A DNA stretch of 64,000 bases from Bartonella sp. WD16.2 (lineage in GTDB: Bacteria > Pseudomonadota > Alphaproteobacteria > Rhizobiales > Rhizobiaceae). Shown piece after piece: positions 43,844-53,541 of this stretch. Both the position numbers and the translations under genes were made by a program. Location of the stretch: contig NZ_CP019781.1 of the NCBI RefSeq assembly GCF_002022505.1, positions 372,001 to 436,000 of the forward strand, read 5' to 3'. The notes beneath the pieces are model-generated. The model was not told the origin of the DNA, did not search any database, and saw only the letters and a list, made by a program, of their open reading frames with translations. Each line of letters begins with the position of its first letter. Position 1 is the stretch's first letter.

Positions 43844-44512
43844 TCAGCATTGATCTAAATATGTTTTCGCTGTTTGAAAGATTTGATGAAACATAGCATC
43901 TGTCAAACGGTTAGTATTAGTATTATAGCGGGAACAGTGATAGCTTGAGAAGATGCGTAATCTACCAATATTGTTTATTGCTCCGTGACCGAAAGGATGT
44001 TCTGGGACTTTTGCATTTAAAGCACGTATGGTTGAATGATGAGCAATGGCGCCAAGGGTAATAACGGCTTTGAGTTGAGGAAGATTTGTTAAAAGAGGCG
44101 CGAAAAAATATCGGCAAGTATTAATTTCTGTGCTGGTAGGTTTATTTTCTGGGGGTACACAACGAACTGAGTTAACAATTGCTGCATCAATTAATTCAAG
44201 ACTATCATCAGGTCTTTCTTCAAAAGTTCCTTGAGCAAAACCGAATTTTTTTAAAGTAGAGTAAAGCAGTAGGCCAGCATAATCACCAGTAAAAGGGCGC
44301 CCAGTTCGATTTGCTCCACGCAATCCAGGGGCAAGCCCGACAATAAGAAGACGTGTTGTTGCAGCACCTTTAGAGGGAAAGAATGGGCTCACAGGCGCAT
44401 TGTGCCACTGGGGTTCTTTTATACGCCAGCCGGAGATAAAGTCGTGTAAACGGGGGCATAAATCGCAATTTTGCGGTGGTTCTGGGCAAAATGTCGTTAA
44501 TTGACTATTCAT
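43844..44512 (-). CDS. Family 5 uracil-DNA glycosylase
   Basis: UDGb-type iron-sulfur glycosylase of 222 residues. Cysteines CDLC near residue 16 begin the cluster-binding part; the active-site motif is IVGLAPGLRGANRTGRPFTG and the second motif is SYHCSRYNTNTNRLT. Its motifs differ clearly from the family 4 enzyme at 22951-23781. It stands alone on the minus strand. Confidence 0.88.
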   Translation of the reverse strand: MNSQLTTFCPEPPQNCDLCPRLHDFISGWRIKEPQWHNAPVSPFFPSKGAATTRLLIVGLAPGLRGANRTGRPFTGDYAGLLLYSTLKKFGFAQGTFEERPDDSLELIDAAIVNSVRCVPPENKPTSTEINTCRYFFAPLLTNLPQLKAVITLGAIAHHSTIRALNAKVPEHPFGHGAINNIGRLRIFSSYHCSRYNTNTNRLTDAMFHQIFQTAKTYLDQC

Positions 44513-44995
44513 GGTTATAGGTATTAATCATCTTTATAAAAATTTTTGAGTTATTTTTTGGGTATACGGCAGATATTATTTTTGTAAATAACTTAATAAT
44601 TTGTTTGATAACTAAAGTGTTAATTGGCACAATTTGAATAAATTCAAAGTTTTCATTTTAGAACAATACAATTATAAATAATACATTACAGCATTGTAAT
44701 TCAAAAAGATTTCTAAGAAATTTGAATAATTATATAATTTCAATGCCTTAGAAGCCAAAAGAGATTCGTTACGTTAATAGGGAGGGTTGTTATTGCGTTT
44801 GAAACTAATATCGTTCAATTTGTTTTTTTAAGAGTGCTATTAGTCACTTAAACTTAGTTGATTGTGTTCTTTTATCTTATCAAGAAATTTCTGCAAAAAT
44901 GCTAAAACTTGTATTGTTTTTCTTGTTTTTTGTTTTGGTTATTGTATATACTCCAAATTAAATGTTGGATTTTAAACTTTAAGAAAGGGGCGTAA
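44513..44995. other. Interval upstream of rpoZ
   Basis: About 480 gene-free bases between divergent genes. The right end carries a possible promoter for rpoZ and a strong SD (AAAGGGG) ahead of its ATG. Nothing else recognised. Confidence 0.45.
44923..44950 (+). promoter_or_regulatory. Possible rpoZ promoter
   Basis: TTGTTT (44923-44928) and TATATA (44945-44950) with a 16-base spacer, about 45 bases before the rpoZ ATG. In AT-rich DNA such pairs arise by chance, so this is tentative. Confidence 0.35.
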
Positions 44996-45394
44996 ATGGC
45001 CCGCGTAACGGTTGAGGATTGTATTGATAAAGTTGATAATCGTTTTGAATTGGTGCTTTTAGCCGGGCATCGAGCGCGCCAGATTTCGCAAGGTGCACAG
45101 ATTACAGTTGATCGTGATAATGATAAAAATCCAGTTGTAGCTCTACGTGAAATAGCAGATGAAACTTTATCACCTGCAGATTTAAAAGAAGATCTTATTC
45201 ATTCATTGCAGAAACATGTGGAAGTGGATGAGCCGGAAACGGTTAATGAATTTATTTCTCACTCCAGCGAATCTGAAAGTGCTTTTAGTACATCACAGGA
45301 AGAGGAAAAATGTTCATTTGATTGTATATCGGAAGAGGGGCTTTTAGCAGGTATTGAAGGCTTAGTTGTACCTGAGAAAAACGACGATTATTAA
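44996..45394 (+). CDS. rpoZ: RNA polymerase omega subunit RpoZ
   Basis: Small subunit that helps assemble RNA polymerase and binds ppGpp. The conserved core is [30 protein letters not shown] (in two overlapping parts of the family signature), followed by [15 protein letters not shown] and a long acidic tail typical of rhizobial RpoZ (132 residues against about 90 in enterobacteria). Located directly before the ppGpp synthase/hydrolase gene. Confidence 0.96.
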   Translation: MARVTVEDCIDKVDNRFELVLLAGHRARQISQGAQITVDRDNDKNPVVALREIADETLSPADLKEDLIHSLQKHVEVDEPETVNEFISHSSESESAFSTSQEEEKCSFDCISEEGLLAGIEGLVVPEKNDDY

Positions 45395-45411
45395 TTTTGT
45401 AGTTTATTGAG

Positions 45412-45430
45412 AAAGTATTATATATACTTT
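45412..45430 (+). terminator. Weak hairpin between rpoZ and rsh
   Basis: AAAGTAT and ATACTTT enclose a 5-base loop 17 bases after the rpoZ stop, with only a short T-rich tail. Possibly an attenuator; also compatible with chance in AT-rich DNA. Confidence 0.3.
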
Positions 45431-45519
45431 ATTCGAGAGTGCATATTTTATTTTTAGATCTTTTATTGATAGAATATTCAATAATATTTAAGTTATGAAG
45501 TTTCTGAGGATATGCCTAT

Positions 45520-47748
45520 ATGCTGCGTCAGCATGAGCTTATTGAGCGGGTGCGACATTACAAGCCTGATGTAAATGAGGCTTTATTGAATAAAGCCTAC
45601 GTTTATGCAATGGAAAAGCATGGGCATCAAAAGCGTGCTTCAGGTGATCTTTATTTTTCTCATCCTTTAGAAGTTGCTACTATTTTAACGGATATGCATT
45701 TAGATGAAGCAACCATTGCTGTTGCTCTTTTACATGATACAATTGAAGATACAAGTGCTACACGAACAGAAATTGATCAGCTTTTTGGATCTGAAATTGG
45801 TAAGTTAGTTGAAGGGCTGACAAAGCTTAATAAGTTTGATTTTGTCTCGAAAAAGGCAGTGCAGGCAGAAAATCTTCGTAAGCTTCTTATTGCTATTTCT
45901 GATGATGTCCGTATTCTTTTAGTCAAACTTGCAGATCGCCTTCATAATATGCGCACTCTTAGTGTTATGCGTGATGATAAGCGTCGGTGGATTGCTGAGG
46001 AGACGATGGATATTTACGCACCGCTTGCTGGCCGTATGGGTATGCAGGATATGCGCGAAGAGTTAGAAGATCTTTCTTTTTTTTATTTAAATCCAGAAGG
46101 TTACCGTATTATTACTGACAGAATTTCTGAATTATCGAAGTGTAATCGGGATTTACTCTCTACAATCGAAAACGAATTGACAAGACTTTTTTCTCAGCAT
46201 GGTATTAAAGTTGATGTTAAAAGCCGTCGGAAAAAATCTTATTCAATTTTTCGCAAAATGGAAAGCAAGGCATTATCTTTTGAGCAATTGTCTGATATTT
46301 TTGGATTTCGTGTGATTGTTGAAACAGTAGATGATTGTTACCGTGCTCTTGGTATTATCCATACTACATGGCCAATGGTACCTGGTCGTTTTAAAGATTA
46401 TATTTCTATACCTAAGCAAAATGAATATCGTTCAATTCATACAACAATTGTAGGACCTTCAAGGCAACGTGTTGAATTGCAAATTAGAACCAATGCGATG
46501 AATACAATTGCTGAATATGGTGTGGCAGCACATTCCATTTATAAAGATTATGGTTCTAATTATTCAGTCTCGAAATTGTCGCGAGAAACTAATGCTTATG
46601 CGTGGTTACGTCAAACAATTCAATCTTTATCAGATGGAGATAATCCGGAAGAGTTTTTAGAGCATACAAAGCTTGAGCTTTTTCAAGATCAGGTTTTCTG
46701 CTTTACACCAAAAGGGCGGTTAATTGCCTTTCCAAAAGGTGCTACAGCTATTGATTTTGCTTATGCAGTTCATACCGATATTGGTGATTCTTGTGTGGGA
46801 GTGAAAATCAATGGTCGTATTATGCCTTTGATGACCAAATTAAAAAACGGTGATGAAGTTGATATTATACGTTCACAAGCTCAAATCCCACCGGTAGCGT
46901 GGGAATCTTTTGTTGTAACAGGAAAAGCACGTTCCGCGATTCGTCGGGCAACACGTGCAGCAGTACGTAAGCAATATTCAGGTTTAGGTTATACTATTCT
47001 TGAACGTTCGTTTGAATGTATGGGAAAACAATTTTCAAAAGATATGCTTAAACAAGTTCTGCCACGTTTGGCACGCAAGGATGTGGAAGATGTATTAACA
47101 GCTGTTGGGCGTGGTGAATTACCTTATGCTGATGTAGTTAAAGCAGTTTATCCAGATTATCAAGATCACAATGTTGTGCATAGGTCGTTTTTAAAATCTG
47201 AAGAAAAGGGTCGGTTTAATATTGAAAACTCTCAAAGCACAGCCTTTAAAATGCTTGAAAATGAAAAGGAAGGAACTTCAGAAAAGAAAGATCAATACAA
47301 AGCACTACCTATTCGAGGAATTAGTGGGGATATTCCAGTACGATTTTCTCCTGAAGGAGCTGTACCAGGGGATCGAATTGTTGGTATTATGCAACCGGGT
47401 GCGGGTATTGTTATTTATCCAATACAGTCTTCAGCTTTGATGGCTTATGATGATCAGCCAGAACGGTGGATTGATGTATGCTGGGATGTTGATACCCAAA
47501 TAAGCGAACGTTTTCCTGCTCGGATAAATATTTGGGCTGTTAATAGTCCTGGCTCTTTGGCAAAAGTAACTCAGGTTATTTTTGCAAATGATGCTAATAT
47601 TCAAAATTTATCTTTGGTCCGTATGGCTTCAGATTTCACGGAAATTGTACTTGATTTGGAAGTTTGGGATCTAAAACACTTGAATCGTATTCTTTCTCAG
47701 TTAAAAGAAACAGGCTCAGTTAGTGCGGTGAGTCGAGTGCACGGATAA
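45520..47748 (+). CDS. rsh: Bifunctional ppGpp synthase/hydrolase Rsh (RelA/SpoT)
   Basis: Controls the stringent response by making and breaking (p)ppGpp. Domains in order: HD hydrolase (about 25-180, with HPLEVATIL and LLHDTIEDT), synthetase (about 235-350, GRFKDYISIPKQNEYRSIHT), TGS (about 385-450, VFCFTPKGRLIAFPKGATAIDFA), helical/zinc-finger-like region, and a C-terminal ACT domain (about 665-742). With an intact HD motif and synthetase it should do both reactions. 742 residues, single rhizobial-type enzyme. Confidence 0.95.
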   Translation: MLRQHELIERVRHYKPDVNEALLNKAYVYAMEKHGHQKRASGDLYFSHPLEVATILTDMHLDEATIAVALLHDTIEDTSATRTEIDQLFGSEIGKLVEGLTKLNKFDFVSKKAVQAENLRKLLIAISDDVRILLVKLADRLHNMRTLSVMRDDKRRWIAEETMDIYAPLAGRMGMQDMREELEDLSFFYLNPEGYRIITDRISELSKCNRDLLSTIENELTRLFSQHGIKVDVKSRRKKSYSIFRKMESKALSFEQLSDIFGFRVIVETVDDCYRALGIIHTTWPMVPGRFKDYISIPKQNEYRSIHTTIVGPSRQRVELQIRTNAMNTIAEYGVAAHSIYKDYGSNYSVSKLSRETNAYAWLRQTIQSLSDGDNPEEFLEHTKLELFQDQVFCFTPKGRLIAFPKGATAIDFAYAVHTDIGDSCVGVKINGRIMPLMTKLKNGDEVDIIRSQAQIPPVAWESFVVTGKARSAIRRATRAAVRKQYSGLGYTILERSFECMGKQFSKDMLKQVLPRLARKDVEDVLTAVGRGELPYADVVKAVYPDYQDHNVVHRSFLKSEEKGRFNIENSQSTAFKMLENEKEGTSEKKDQYKALPIRGISGDIPVRFSPEGAVPGDRIVGIMQPGAGIVIYPIQSSALMAYDDQPERWIDVCWDVDTQISERFPARINIWAVNSPGSLAKVTQVIFANDANIQNLSLVRMASDFTEIVLDLEVWDLKHLNRILSQLKETGSVSAVSRVHG

Positions 47749-47765
47749 AGATACGAGATTTTGCA

Positions 47766-48344
47766 ATGAATACACAAGATGTAATTGATATTTTTAAGCA
47801 GGCAGATGCAATTCTAGAAGGGCATTTTATTTTAACATCAGGTCGCCATAGTCCTACTTATATGCAAAAAGCAAAGGTATTTATGCATGCTGATCTAACC
47901 GAAAAATTATGCTGTAGTTTAGCCCAAAAAATTAGGAACTGCGTTGAAGGAAAAATTGATTATGTGGTTGGTCCTGCAATTGGTGGTCTTATTCCTTCTT
48001 ATGAAACTTCACGTCATCTCGGTGTACCTTCTATTTGGGTAGAACGTGAAAATGGCACATTTCAATTGCGTCGTTTTGAAATCGAAAAAAGGGCAAGAGT
48101 TGTAATTATCGAAGATATTGTAACAACTGGTCTTTCTATTCGTGAGACAATTGAAGCTTTAATTACGGCAGAAGCTAGCGTTGTGGCAAGTGCATGTATC
48201 CTTGATCGTTCTGGTGGTAAAGTTGATGTTGGGGTTCCGTTAATTGCGCTTGCAGAATATGAAGTGGCATCTTATGCCGCTGATGCACTACCTCCTGAGC
48301 TTGCTTCCCTTCCTGCAATTAAGCCAGGAAGTCGCAATATCTAA
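47766..48344 (+). CDS. pyrE: Orotate phosphoribosyltransferase PyrE
   Basis: Converts orotate and PRPP to OMP in pyrimidine synthesis. The 192-residue protein has FILTSGRHSPTYMQKAKVF, GPAIGGLIPSYETSR and the PRPP-binding motif VVIIEDIVTTGLSI. It starts 17 bases after rsh in the same operon. Confidence 0.95.
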   Translation: MNTQDVIDIFKQADAILEGHFILTSGRHSPTYMQKAKVFMHADLTEKLCCSLAQKIRNCVEGKIDYVVGPAIGGLIPSYETSRHLGVPSIWVERENGTFQLRRFEIEKRARVVIIEDIVTTGLSIRETIEALITAEASVVASACILDRSGGKVDVGVPLIALAEYEVASYAADALPPELASLPAIKPGSRNI

Positions 48345-48442
48345 TCATTTTTAAATATGCTCTGTTTTGTGCAAAAACGTCATTGAAATTAATTTGAATA
48401 ACAAAGATTGTTTTGTACGAATAGTATATATATGAGTATCTT

Positions 48443-49033
48443 ATGTTTTTTCATCATCGAAAATTAGTAGATTTTGGAGAGCGTATTTGGCTCTGGTTTT
48501 GGTCACATCGCTCATTTTATTATATGCGTAAGCGTATTTTGCGCATATCGGAAACGCCACATAAAATAGCGTTAGGGTTAGCTATTGGAATTTTTTCAGC
48601 TTGTTCACCCTTTTTCGGATTGCATATTATTTTGGCACTGTTTTTTTCTTGGATTTTACGCGGTAATTTTACTGCAGCAATTATTGGAACTGTTTTTTCA
48701 AATCCATTAACATTTTTGCCTATTGTTATAATTGATTATAAGATAGGCTATCTATTTTTATCACTTTTTGGAAATGTGGGTAAAATTTCTCTTTCCCAAA
48801 TTCGCACTATATTCATTAACTTGACGTTTTCGAAGGTATGGATAATTTTTGGGAATACATGGGTTTCTATTATGCTACCAACGATTTTGGGTGGCATTCT
48901 TTTAGGTTTTATCTTTGGAGGTTTGTCTTATATAAGTGTTTACAAAGCAATAGCTCGTTTTCAGCAAAAAAGGTATCAGAAGATGATGCAAAGAATGCAT
49001 TTGCAGCAAAAAAATTCAAGTAATGTTTTATGA
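48443..49033 (+). CDS. DUF2062 membrane protein
   Basis: A 196-residue protein with a basic N-terminus, [26 protein letters not shown], the [10 protein letters not shown] segment characteristic of DUF2062, and three to four membrane helices. No enzymatic role is known to me. Its stop overlaps the acpS start (ATGA), as is common in rhizobia, suggesting a link with envelope or lipid biogenesis. Confidence 0.85.
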   Translation: MFFHHRKLVDFGERIWLWFWSHRSFYYMRKRILRISETPHKIALGLAIGIFSACSPFFGLHIILALFFSWILRGNFTAAIIGTVFSNPLTFLPIVIIDYKIGYLFLSLFGNVGKISLSQIRTIFINLTFSKVWIIFGNTWVSIMLPTILGGILLGFIFGGLSYISVYKAIARFQQKRYQKMMQRMHLQQKNSSNVL

Positions 49034-49431
49034 TTATAGGTCTTGGCAGTGATATAGTTGATATAAGGCGAATTGAGAAAATGTTGGTTCGTTATGGTGA
49101 CTATTTTATCCAGCGCATTTTTACAGATGTAGAACAGGCCAAATCTGAAAATGTTCAAAAAAGTTCTTTTTCTTATGCTAAAAGATTTGCCGCTAAAGAG
49201 GCATGTGCTAAAGCTTTAGGGACAGGTATCGCCTGTGGTGTTAGCTGGAAAGACATGGAGGTAGTTAATTTACTGTCGGGAAAACCGACTATGCAATTAA
49301 CAAATTGCGCACAGCTGCAATTACAAAAGTTATTACCTTCTCATCATAACGCTATCATTCATCTCAGTATAACAGATGATTTTCCTTGGGCGCAGGCAGT
49401 TGTTATTATAGAAGCACTTCCACGTGGATAG
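49030..49431 (+). CDS. acpS: Holo-[acyl-carrier-protein] synthase AcpS
   Basis: Adds 4'-phosphopantetheine to acyl carrier protein. Motifs: [15 protein letters not shown] at the N-terminus with the magnesium-binding Asp, and [16 protein letters not shown]. 133 residues, family length. Coupled to the upstream DUF2062 gene and followed by lepB. The downstream pantothenate genes make the precursor of its cofactor. Confidence 0.95.
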   Translation: MIIGLGSDIVDIRRIEKMLVRYGDYFIQRIFTDVEQAKSENVQKSSFSYAKRFAAKEACAKALGTGIACGVSWKDMEVVNLLSGKPTMQLTNCAQLQLQKLLPSHHNAIIHLSITDDFPWAQAVVIIEALPRG

Positions 49432-49509
49432 ACAGTGGAAGAGATTGTGCTTTTGTTATTTGAGCATTATGATGAAAAACAAATTTTATTTGTAACGAAA
49501 AGGCAGTGT

Positions 49510-50295
49510 ATGATGAGTCAAAAAGAAAAAGTACAAAAAAAGAAAGAGAAAGGTGGAGTCTTTGAATTGATTTCTGTTCTCATTCAGGCTTTATTTTTGG
49601 CTATTCTTATTCGCACGCTTTTTTTTCAACCCTTTACAATTCCTTCTGGTTCTATGCGTCCTACTTTACTTGTGGGGGACTATCTTTTTGTTTCCAAATA
49701 TGCATATGGATATTCTCGTTTTTCCATTCCTTTTTCTCCTCCTATTTTTTCGGGACGTATTTGGGCATCTCAACCTGAACGAGGAGATGTTGTCGTATTT
49801 CGTTTGCCTAGCAATCCAGATGTTGATTATATTAAACGCGTTGTTGGATTACCCGGTGATTATGTTCAGGTTCGTCAAGGCGTTCTTTATATCAATGATA
49901 AAGCTGTTTCACGCCAATTAATGGGGCAGATTGATGATCCTGACGTAACAGAGCTCAACCGTCCTGTGGATGTTTATCGTGAGACAATGTCTAATGGTGT
50001 AAGTTACAATACACTTGATTTAGGTTTTTTTCCACAGGTTGATAACACAAAAGTTTTTGAGGTTCCTCCAGGGCATTATTTTATGATGGGTGATAACCGT
50101 CATAATTCAGATGATAGCCGTTTGGGTGTAGGTTACGTTCCAGAAGAAAATCTTGTTGGTCGAGCAAATTTAATTTTTTTCTCTATAAGTAATGGTTCAA
50201 GTGCATGGCAGATTTGGCGTTGGCCATTTGATGTGCGCTGGGCACGTTTGTTTTCTTTTATTAACACTATTCACTATTTTCCACTGACTAAGTAG
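49510..50295 (+). CDS. lepB: Signal peptidase I LepB
   Basis: Membrane protease that cuts signal peptides from exported proteins. One membrane helix (about residues 18-40) precedes the catalytic Ser in FTIPSGSMRPTLLVGDY; the catalytic Lys is in DYIKRVVGLPGDYV; GDNRHNSDDSR is the conserved box E. The ATGs at 49510/49513 give about 261 residues; a GTG at 49435 would add 25 residues with no homology I recognise. Part of the lepB-rnc-era-recO cluster. Confidence 0.93.
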   Translation: MMSQKEKVQKKKEKGGVFELISVLIQALFLAILIRTLFFQPFTIPSGSMRPTLLVGDYLFVSKYAYGYSRFSIPFSPPIFSGRIWASQPERGDVVVFRLPSNPDVDYIKRVVGLPGDYVQVRQGVLYINDKAVSRQLMGQIDDPDVTELNRPVDVYRETMSNGVSYNTLDLGFFPQVDNTKVFEVPPGHYFMMGDNRHNSDDSRLGVGYVPEENLVGRANLIFFSISNGSSAWQIWRWPFDVRWARLFSFINTIHYFPLTK

Positions 50296-50301
50296 GGTCT
50301 A

Positions 50302-51012
50302 ATGATGAAGCGTCACATCATTGATCAGCTTGAAAAGCTGACGGGACATCGCTTTAAGAATGAAGATAGATTAAAAAGAGCATTGACACATTCTAGTGTT
50401 CAAGGGTTAGCTGAAGGCAATTATGAACGGTTGGAATTTTTAGGTGATCGCGTTCTTGGGCTTTTGGTTGCAGAAATGTTGTATCAATTTTTTCCACATG
50501 CTAGTGAAGGTGAATTATCAGTACGTTTAAATGGCTTAGTGAATACACAAACGTGTGTTGATATCGCACTAGAAATGGGTTTGCCTGATATGATTCATGT
50601 TGGTTTTGAAATGAAAAACTTAGAGAATCGTCGGGTAGCTAATATGTATGCTGATGTCATTGAAGCGTTAATTGCTGTAATGTATCTTGATGGGGAGTTG
50701 GAGTGTGTACGACCTTTCATCCGAAAATATTGGCACGATCGTGCAAGGAAGATGGATGCTGGTAGGCGTGATGCCAAAACAGAGTTACAAGAATGGGCTC
50801 ATACACAAGATGGTGCACAGCCGCAATATCGGGTTGTAAAGCGCTATGGACCAGATCATGATCCCATTTTTATGGTTGAAGTAAAAATTTTTGGTTTTGC
50901 ACCTGAGATTGGACAAGGCAGCTCTAAACGACATGCTGAAAGAATAGCTGCTGAAAAAATTTTACGACGTGAAGGTGTATGGCAATCAATAGAGAAAAGT
51001 GATCATGAATGA
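50302..51012 (+). CDS. rnc: Ribonuclease III
   Basis: Double-strand RNA endonuclease for rRNA and mRNA processing. The 236-residue sequence has the signature NYERLEFLGDRVLGLLVAEM with the catalytic acids, the second acidic site in MYADVIEALIAVMYLDG, and a dsRNA-binding domain (about 160-230, GQGSSKRHAERIAAEKIL). Two adjacent ATGs (50302, 50305) are possible starts. Its end overlaps era. Confidence 0.96.
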   Translation: MMKRHIIDQLEKLTGHRFKNEDRLKRALTHSSVQGLAEGNYERLEFLGDRVLGLLVAEMLYQFFPHASEGELSVRLNGLVNTQTCVDIALEMGLPDMIHVGFEMKNLENRRVANMYADVIEALIAVMYLDGELECVRPFIRKYWHDRARKMDAGRRDAKTELQEWAHTQDGAQPQYRVVKRYGPDHDPIFMVEVKIFGFAPEIGQGSSKRHAERIAAEKILRREGVWQSIEKSDHE

Positions 51013-51910
51013 TGTTATCAAAACACGCTGTGGTTTTGTTACGCTCATTGGGGTGCCCAATGCCGGTAAGTCGACATTAGTTAATCAATTGGTTGGAACA
51101 AAAATTTCAATTGTAACCCATAAGGTGCAAACAACACGAACTTTGGTACGTGGTATTGTCATTTATGAGAATACTCAAATTGTTCTCATTGATACTCCAG
51201 GTGTTTTTCGTCCTCATAAGCGATTAGAGCACGCTATGGTTTCTACTGCTTGGAGCGGTGCTAGAGGTGCTGATATCCTGTTAATTTTAATTGATGTTCA
51301 AAATGGTCTTTCAGACGAAGTTGATGCAATGTTAAATGTTTTAGAAAATGTTAAACAAGATAAAATTCTTGTTCTTAACAAGATTGATACAGTTGCAAGA
51401 ACATCTCTTTTAGCATTAACTGCTAAAATTAATGAACGAATGAAATTTTTGCAAACATTCATGATTTCAGCTTTGAATGGTTCGGGTTGTAAGGATTTAC
51501 TTCATTATTTAAGTACAATGATGCAAGAAGGGCCATGGTACTATTCAGAAGATCAAGTTTCGGATATGCCTATGCGTCAACTTGCTGCTGAAATTACACG
51601 TGAAAAACTTTTTCTTCGTCTCCATGAAGAAATTCCTTATTCCTCTACAGTTGAAACAGAAAATTGGGAGGAACGTTCAGATGGATCAGTTAAAATTAAT
51701 CAAGTTATCTATGTAGAGCGTGATAGTCAGAAAAAAATTGTTTTAGGAGCGGGAGGTGATACAATTAAGGCGATTGGTCAAGCAGCGCGTAAAGAATTAA
51801 TGGAAATCATGGAACAAAAGGTTCACCTTTTTCTTTTTGTAAAAGTGCGTGATAATTGGAGTACTAATCCAGAACGCTACCAAGAAATGGGATTAGATTT
51901 TTTAAAATAA
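51005..51910 (+). CDS. era: GTPase Era
   Basis: Ribosome assembly GTPase that binds 16S rRNA. GTPase motifs are GVPNAGKSTLVNQLVG (G1), IDTPGVFRPHKRLE (G3) and LNKID (G4); a KH domain fills the C-terminal third (GAGGDTIKAIGQAARKEL). I use the ATG at 51005 (MNDVIKTRCGF), overlapping the rnc stop, instead of the GTG at 50999. 301 residues. Confidence 0.96.
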   Translation: MNDVIKTRCGFVTLIGVPNAGKSTLVNQLVGTKISIVTHKVQTTRTLVRGIVIYENTQIVLIDTPGVFRPHKRLEHAMVSTAWSGARGADILLILIDVQNGLSDEVDAMLNVLENVKQDKILVLNKIDTVARTSLLALTAKINERMKFLQTFMISALNGSGCKDLLHYLSTMMQEGPWYYSEDQVSDMPMRQLAAEITREKLFLRLHEEIPYSSTVETENWEERSDGSVKINQVIYVERDSQKKIVLGAGGDTIKAIGQAARKELMEIMEQKVHLFLFVKVRDNWSTNPERYQEMGLDFLK

Positions 51911-51911
51911 A

Positions 51912-52658
51912 ATGAGATGGAAAGAGCAAGCTATCATTCTTGGCACACGCCAGCATGGTGAAACGAGCGTTATTCTTGAAATTATGACACGTCAGCATGG
52001 TCGTTATATGGGAATGGTAAAAGGAGGGCGTTCCCGTAGTATGGCAGCTCTTCTTCAGCCTGGAAATTTTGTTGAGGTTGAATGGTGGGCACGTTTGGAT
52101 GAGCATTTGGGATTATTTAAGCTTGAAGCACTTGATTTACATGCTTCACGATTAATGCTCATACCAGAAGCACTGTATACTTTGCAGTTGATGGCTTCTC
52201 ATTTACGACTTCTTCCTGAACGTGATCCTCACCCTATTTTATATGATATGTTGCATATTTTTATGCAAAATTTTGATGAATGGTTTGTTATCGCTGAATT
52301 ACTTATACGTTTTGAAATGCGACTTCTTAAAGAACTTGGTTTTGGCCTTGATTTATCTTGTTGTGTTGTAACAGGTTGTCAGGAAAACCTTTATTATGTA
52401 TCACCAAAATCAGGACGTGCTGTGTGTGAAGAAGCAGGGTACCTTTGGAGAGATAAGCTTTTACCTTTACCGCAGTTTCTTATACAAAGAACCAGTCGTC
52501 CTATTGATTTTAATGATATGAAAAATGGGTTTATTTTAACAAATTTTTTTTTAACACGCCATGTTTGGGAGCCAAGAAGGATACAACAACCATCGGTTCG
52601 CGTTAATTTAATGAACTTATTTGAACGGCGATTTTGTACGAAAAAGTCAATTTACTGA
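51912..52658 (+). CDS. recO: DNA repair protein RecO
   Basis: Works with RecR and RecF to load RecA. The 248-residue protein has the N-terminal OB fold (WKEQAIILGTRQHGETSVIL, GRYMGMVKGGRS) and a helical domain with zinc-type cysteines reduced to CCVVTGC and AVCEE. It follows era after one base, so it is co-translated. Confidence 0.93.
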   Translation: MRWKEQAIILGTRQHGETSVILEIMTRQHGRYMGMVKGGRSRSMAALLQPGNFVEVEWWARLDEHLGLFKLEALDLHASRLMLIPEALYTLQLMASHLRLLPERDPHPILYDMLHIFMQNFDEWFVIAELLIRFEMRLLKELGFGLDLSCCVVTGCQENLYYVSPKSGRAVCEEAGYLWRDKLLPLPQFLIQRTSRPIDFNDMKNGFILTNFFLTRHVWEPRRIQQPSVRVNLMNLFERRFCTKKSIY

Positions 52659-52684
52659 TTTTATGAAATGGGTATAATTTAAAT

Positions 52685-53530
52685 ATGCAAATTTTAAAAA
52701 AAATTTCTGAAGTACAACAATGTATAGCAAAGGAAAAACGTTTAGGATTATCGATTGGTTTTGTTCCAACTATGGGAGCATTGCATAGTGGTCATTTTGC
52801 TTTGGTGCAACAAGCAAAAGTAATGTGTGATCGAGTATTAGTTTCTATTTTTGTTAATCCGAAGCAATTTGGTCCTCATGATGATTTTGATACGTATCCA
52901 AGGGATTTTGCAGGTGATTGTGCTTTGTTGAAAAAAGCAGGTGTTGAATATGTTTTTGCACCTTCTACAGAAGAGATGTGGCCACTGGGAAATGAGACAG
53001 TTGTAAAGGTAGAAAAATTATCATATGTTTTAATAGGAAAATTACGTCCAGGACATTTTTGTGGTGTGACCAGTGTTGTTGCGAAGCTTTTTAATATTGT
53101 GCAGCCAGATAAGGCTTTTTTTGGGGAAAAAGATTTTCAGCAGCTTCTCATTATTCGTCGCATGGTTAAGGATTTAGCTTTTCCTGTTGAAATTGTTGGT
53201 GTACCTATTTTACGTGATGCAGATGGTGTAGCCAGCTCTTCACGCAATCAGCTTTTAACATTAGAAGATCGCAAAGCTGCAAAAATTATTCCTAAAAGCG
53301 GTGAAGCTGTTGTAAGGCTTTATAGCCAAGGCGAGCGATCAGTTAGTAAACTGTACAAAATTGCCCGTGATATTTTGCAACAAGAACCGCGTGCTATCAT
53401 TGAGTCAATAGATTTAAGAGACATGGAAACTTTATGCATGTTTAGAAGAAAACTGAATAAACCTGCGGTTTTATTACTATGCATCCGCTTTGGTGAGGTT
53501 AGGCTTATTGATCAATATATTTTACGATAG
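52685..53530 (+). CDS. panC: Pantothenate synthetase PanC
   Basis: Joins pantoate and beta-alanine to make pantothenate. The 281-residue Rossmann enzyme shows VPTMGALHSGHFALV (HxGH), SIFVNPKQFGPHDDFDTYPR, KLFNIVQPDKAFFGEKDFQQ and the KMSKS-like DGVASSSRNQLL, where most homologues have a Met before SSRN. It begins 26 bases after recO and is followed 11 bases later by panB. Confidence 0.94.
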   Translation: MQILKKISEVQQCIAKEKRLGLSIGFVPTMGALHSGHFALVQQAKVMCDRVLVSIFVNPKQFGPHDDFDTYPRDFAGDCALLKKAGVEYVFAPSTEEMWPLGNETVVKVEKLSYVLIGKLRPGHFCGVTSVVAKLFNIVQPDKAFFGEKDFQQLLIIRRMVKDLAFPVEIVGVPILRDADGVASSSRNQLLTLEDRKAAKIIPKSGEAVVRLYSQGERSVSKLYKIARDILQQEPRAIIESIDLRDMETLCMFRRKLNKPAVLLLCIRFGEVRLIDQYILR

Positions 53531-53541
53531 GAAATACAACA

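Noticed and set aside
43797..44995. tmRNA gene near smpB
   Set aside because: No tRNA-like ends or tag reading frame found; smpB and ssrA are often unlinked.
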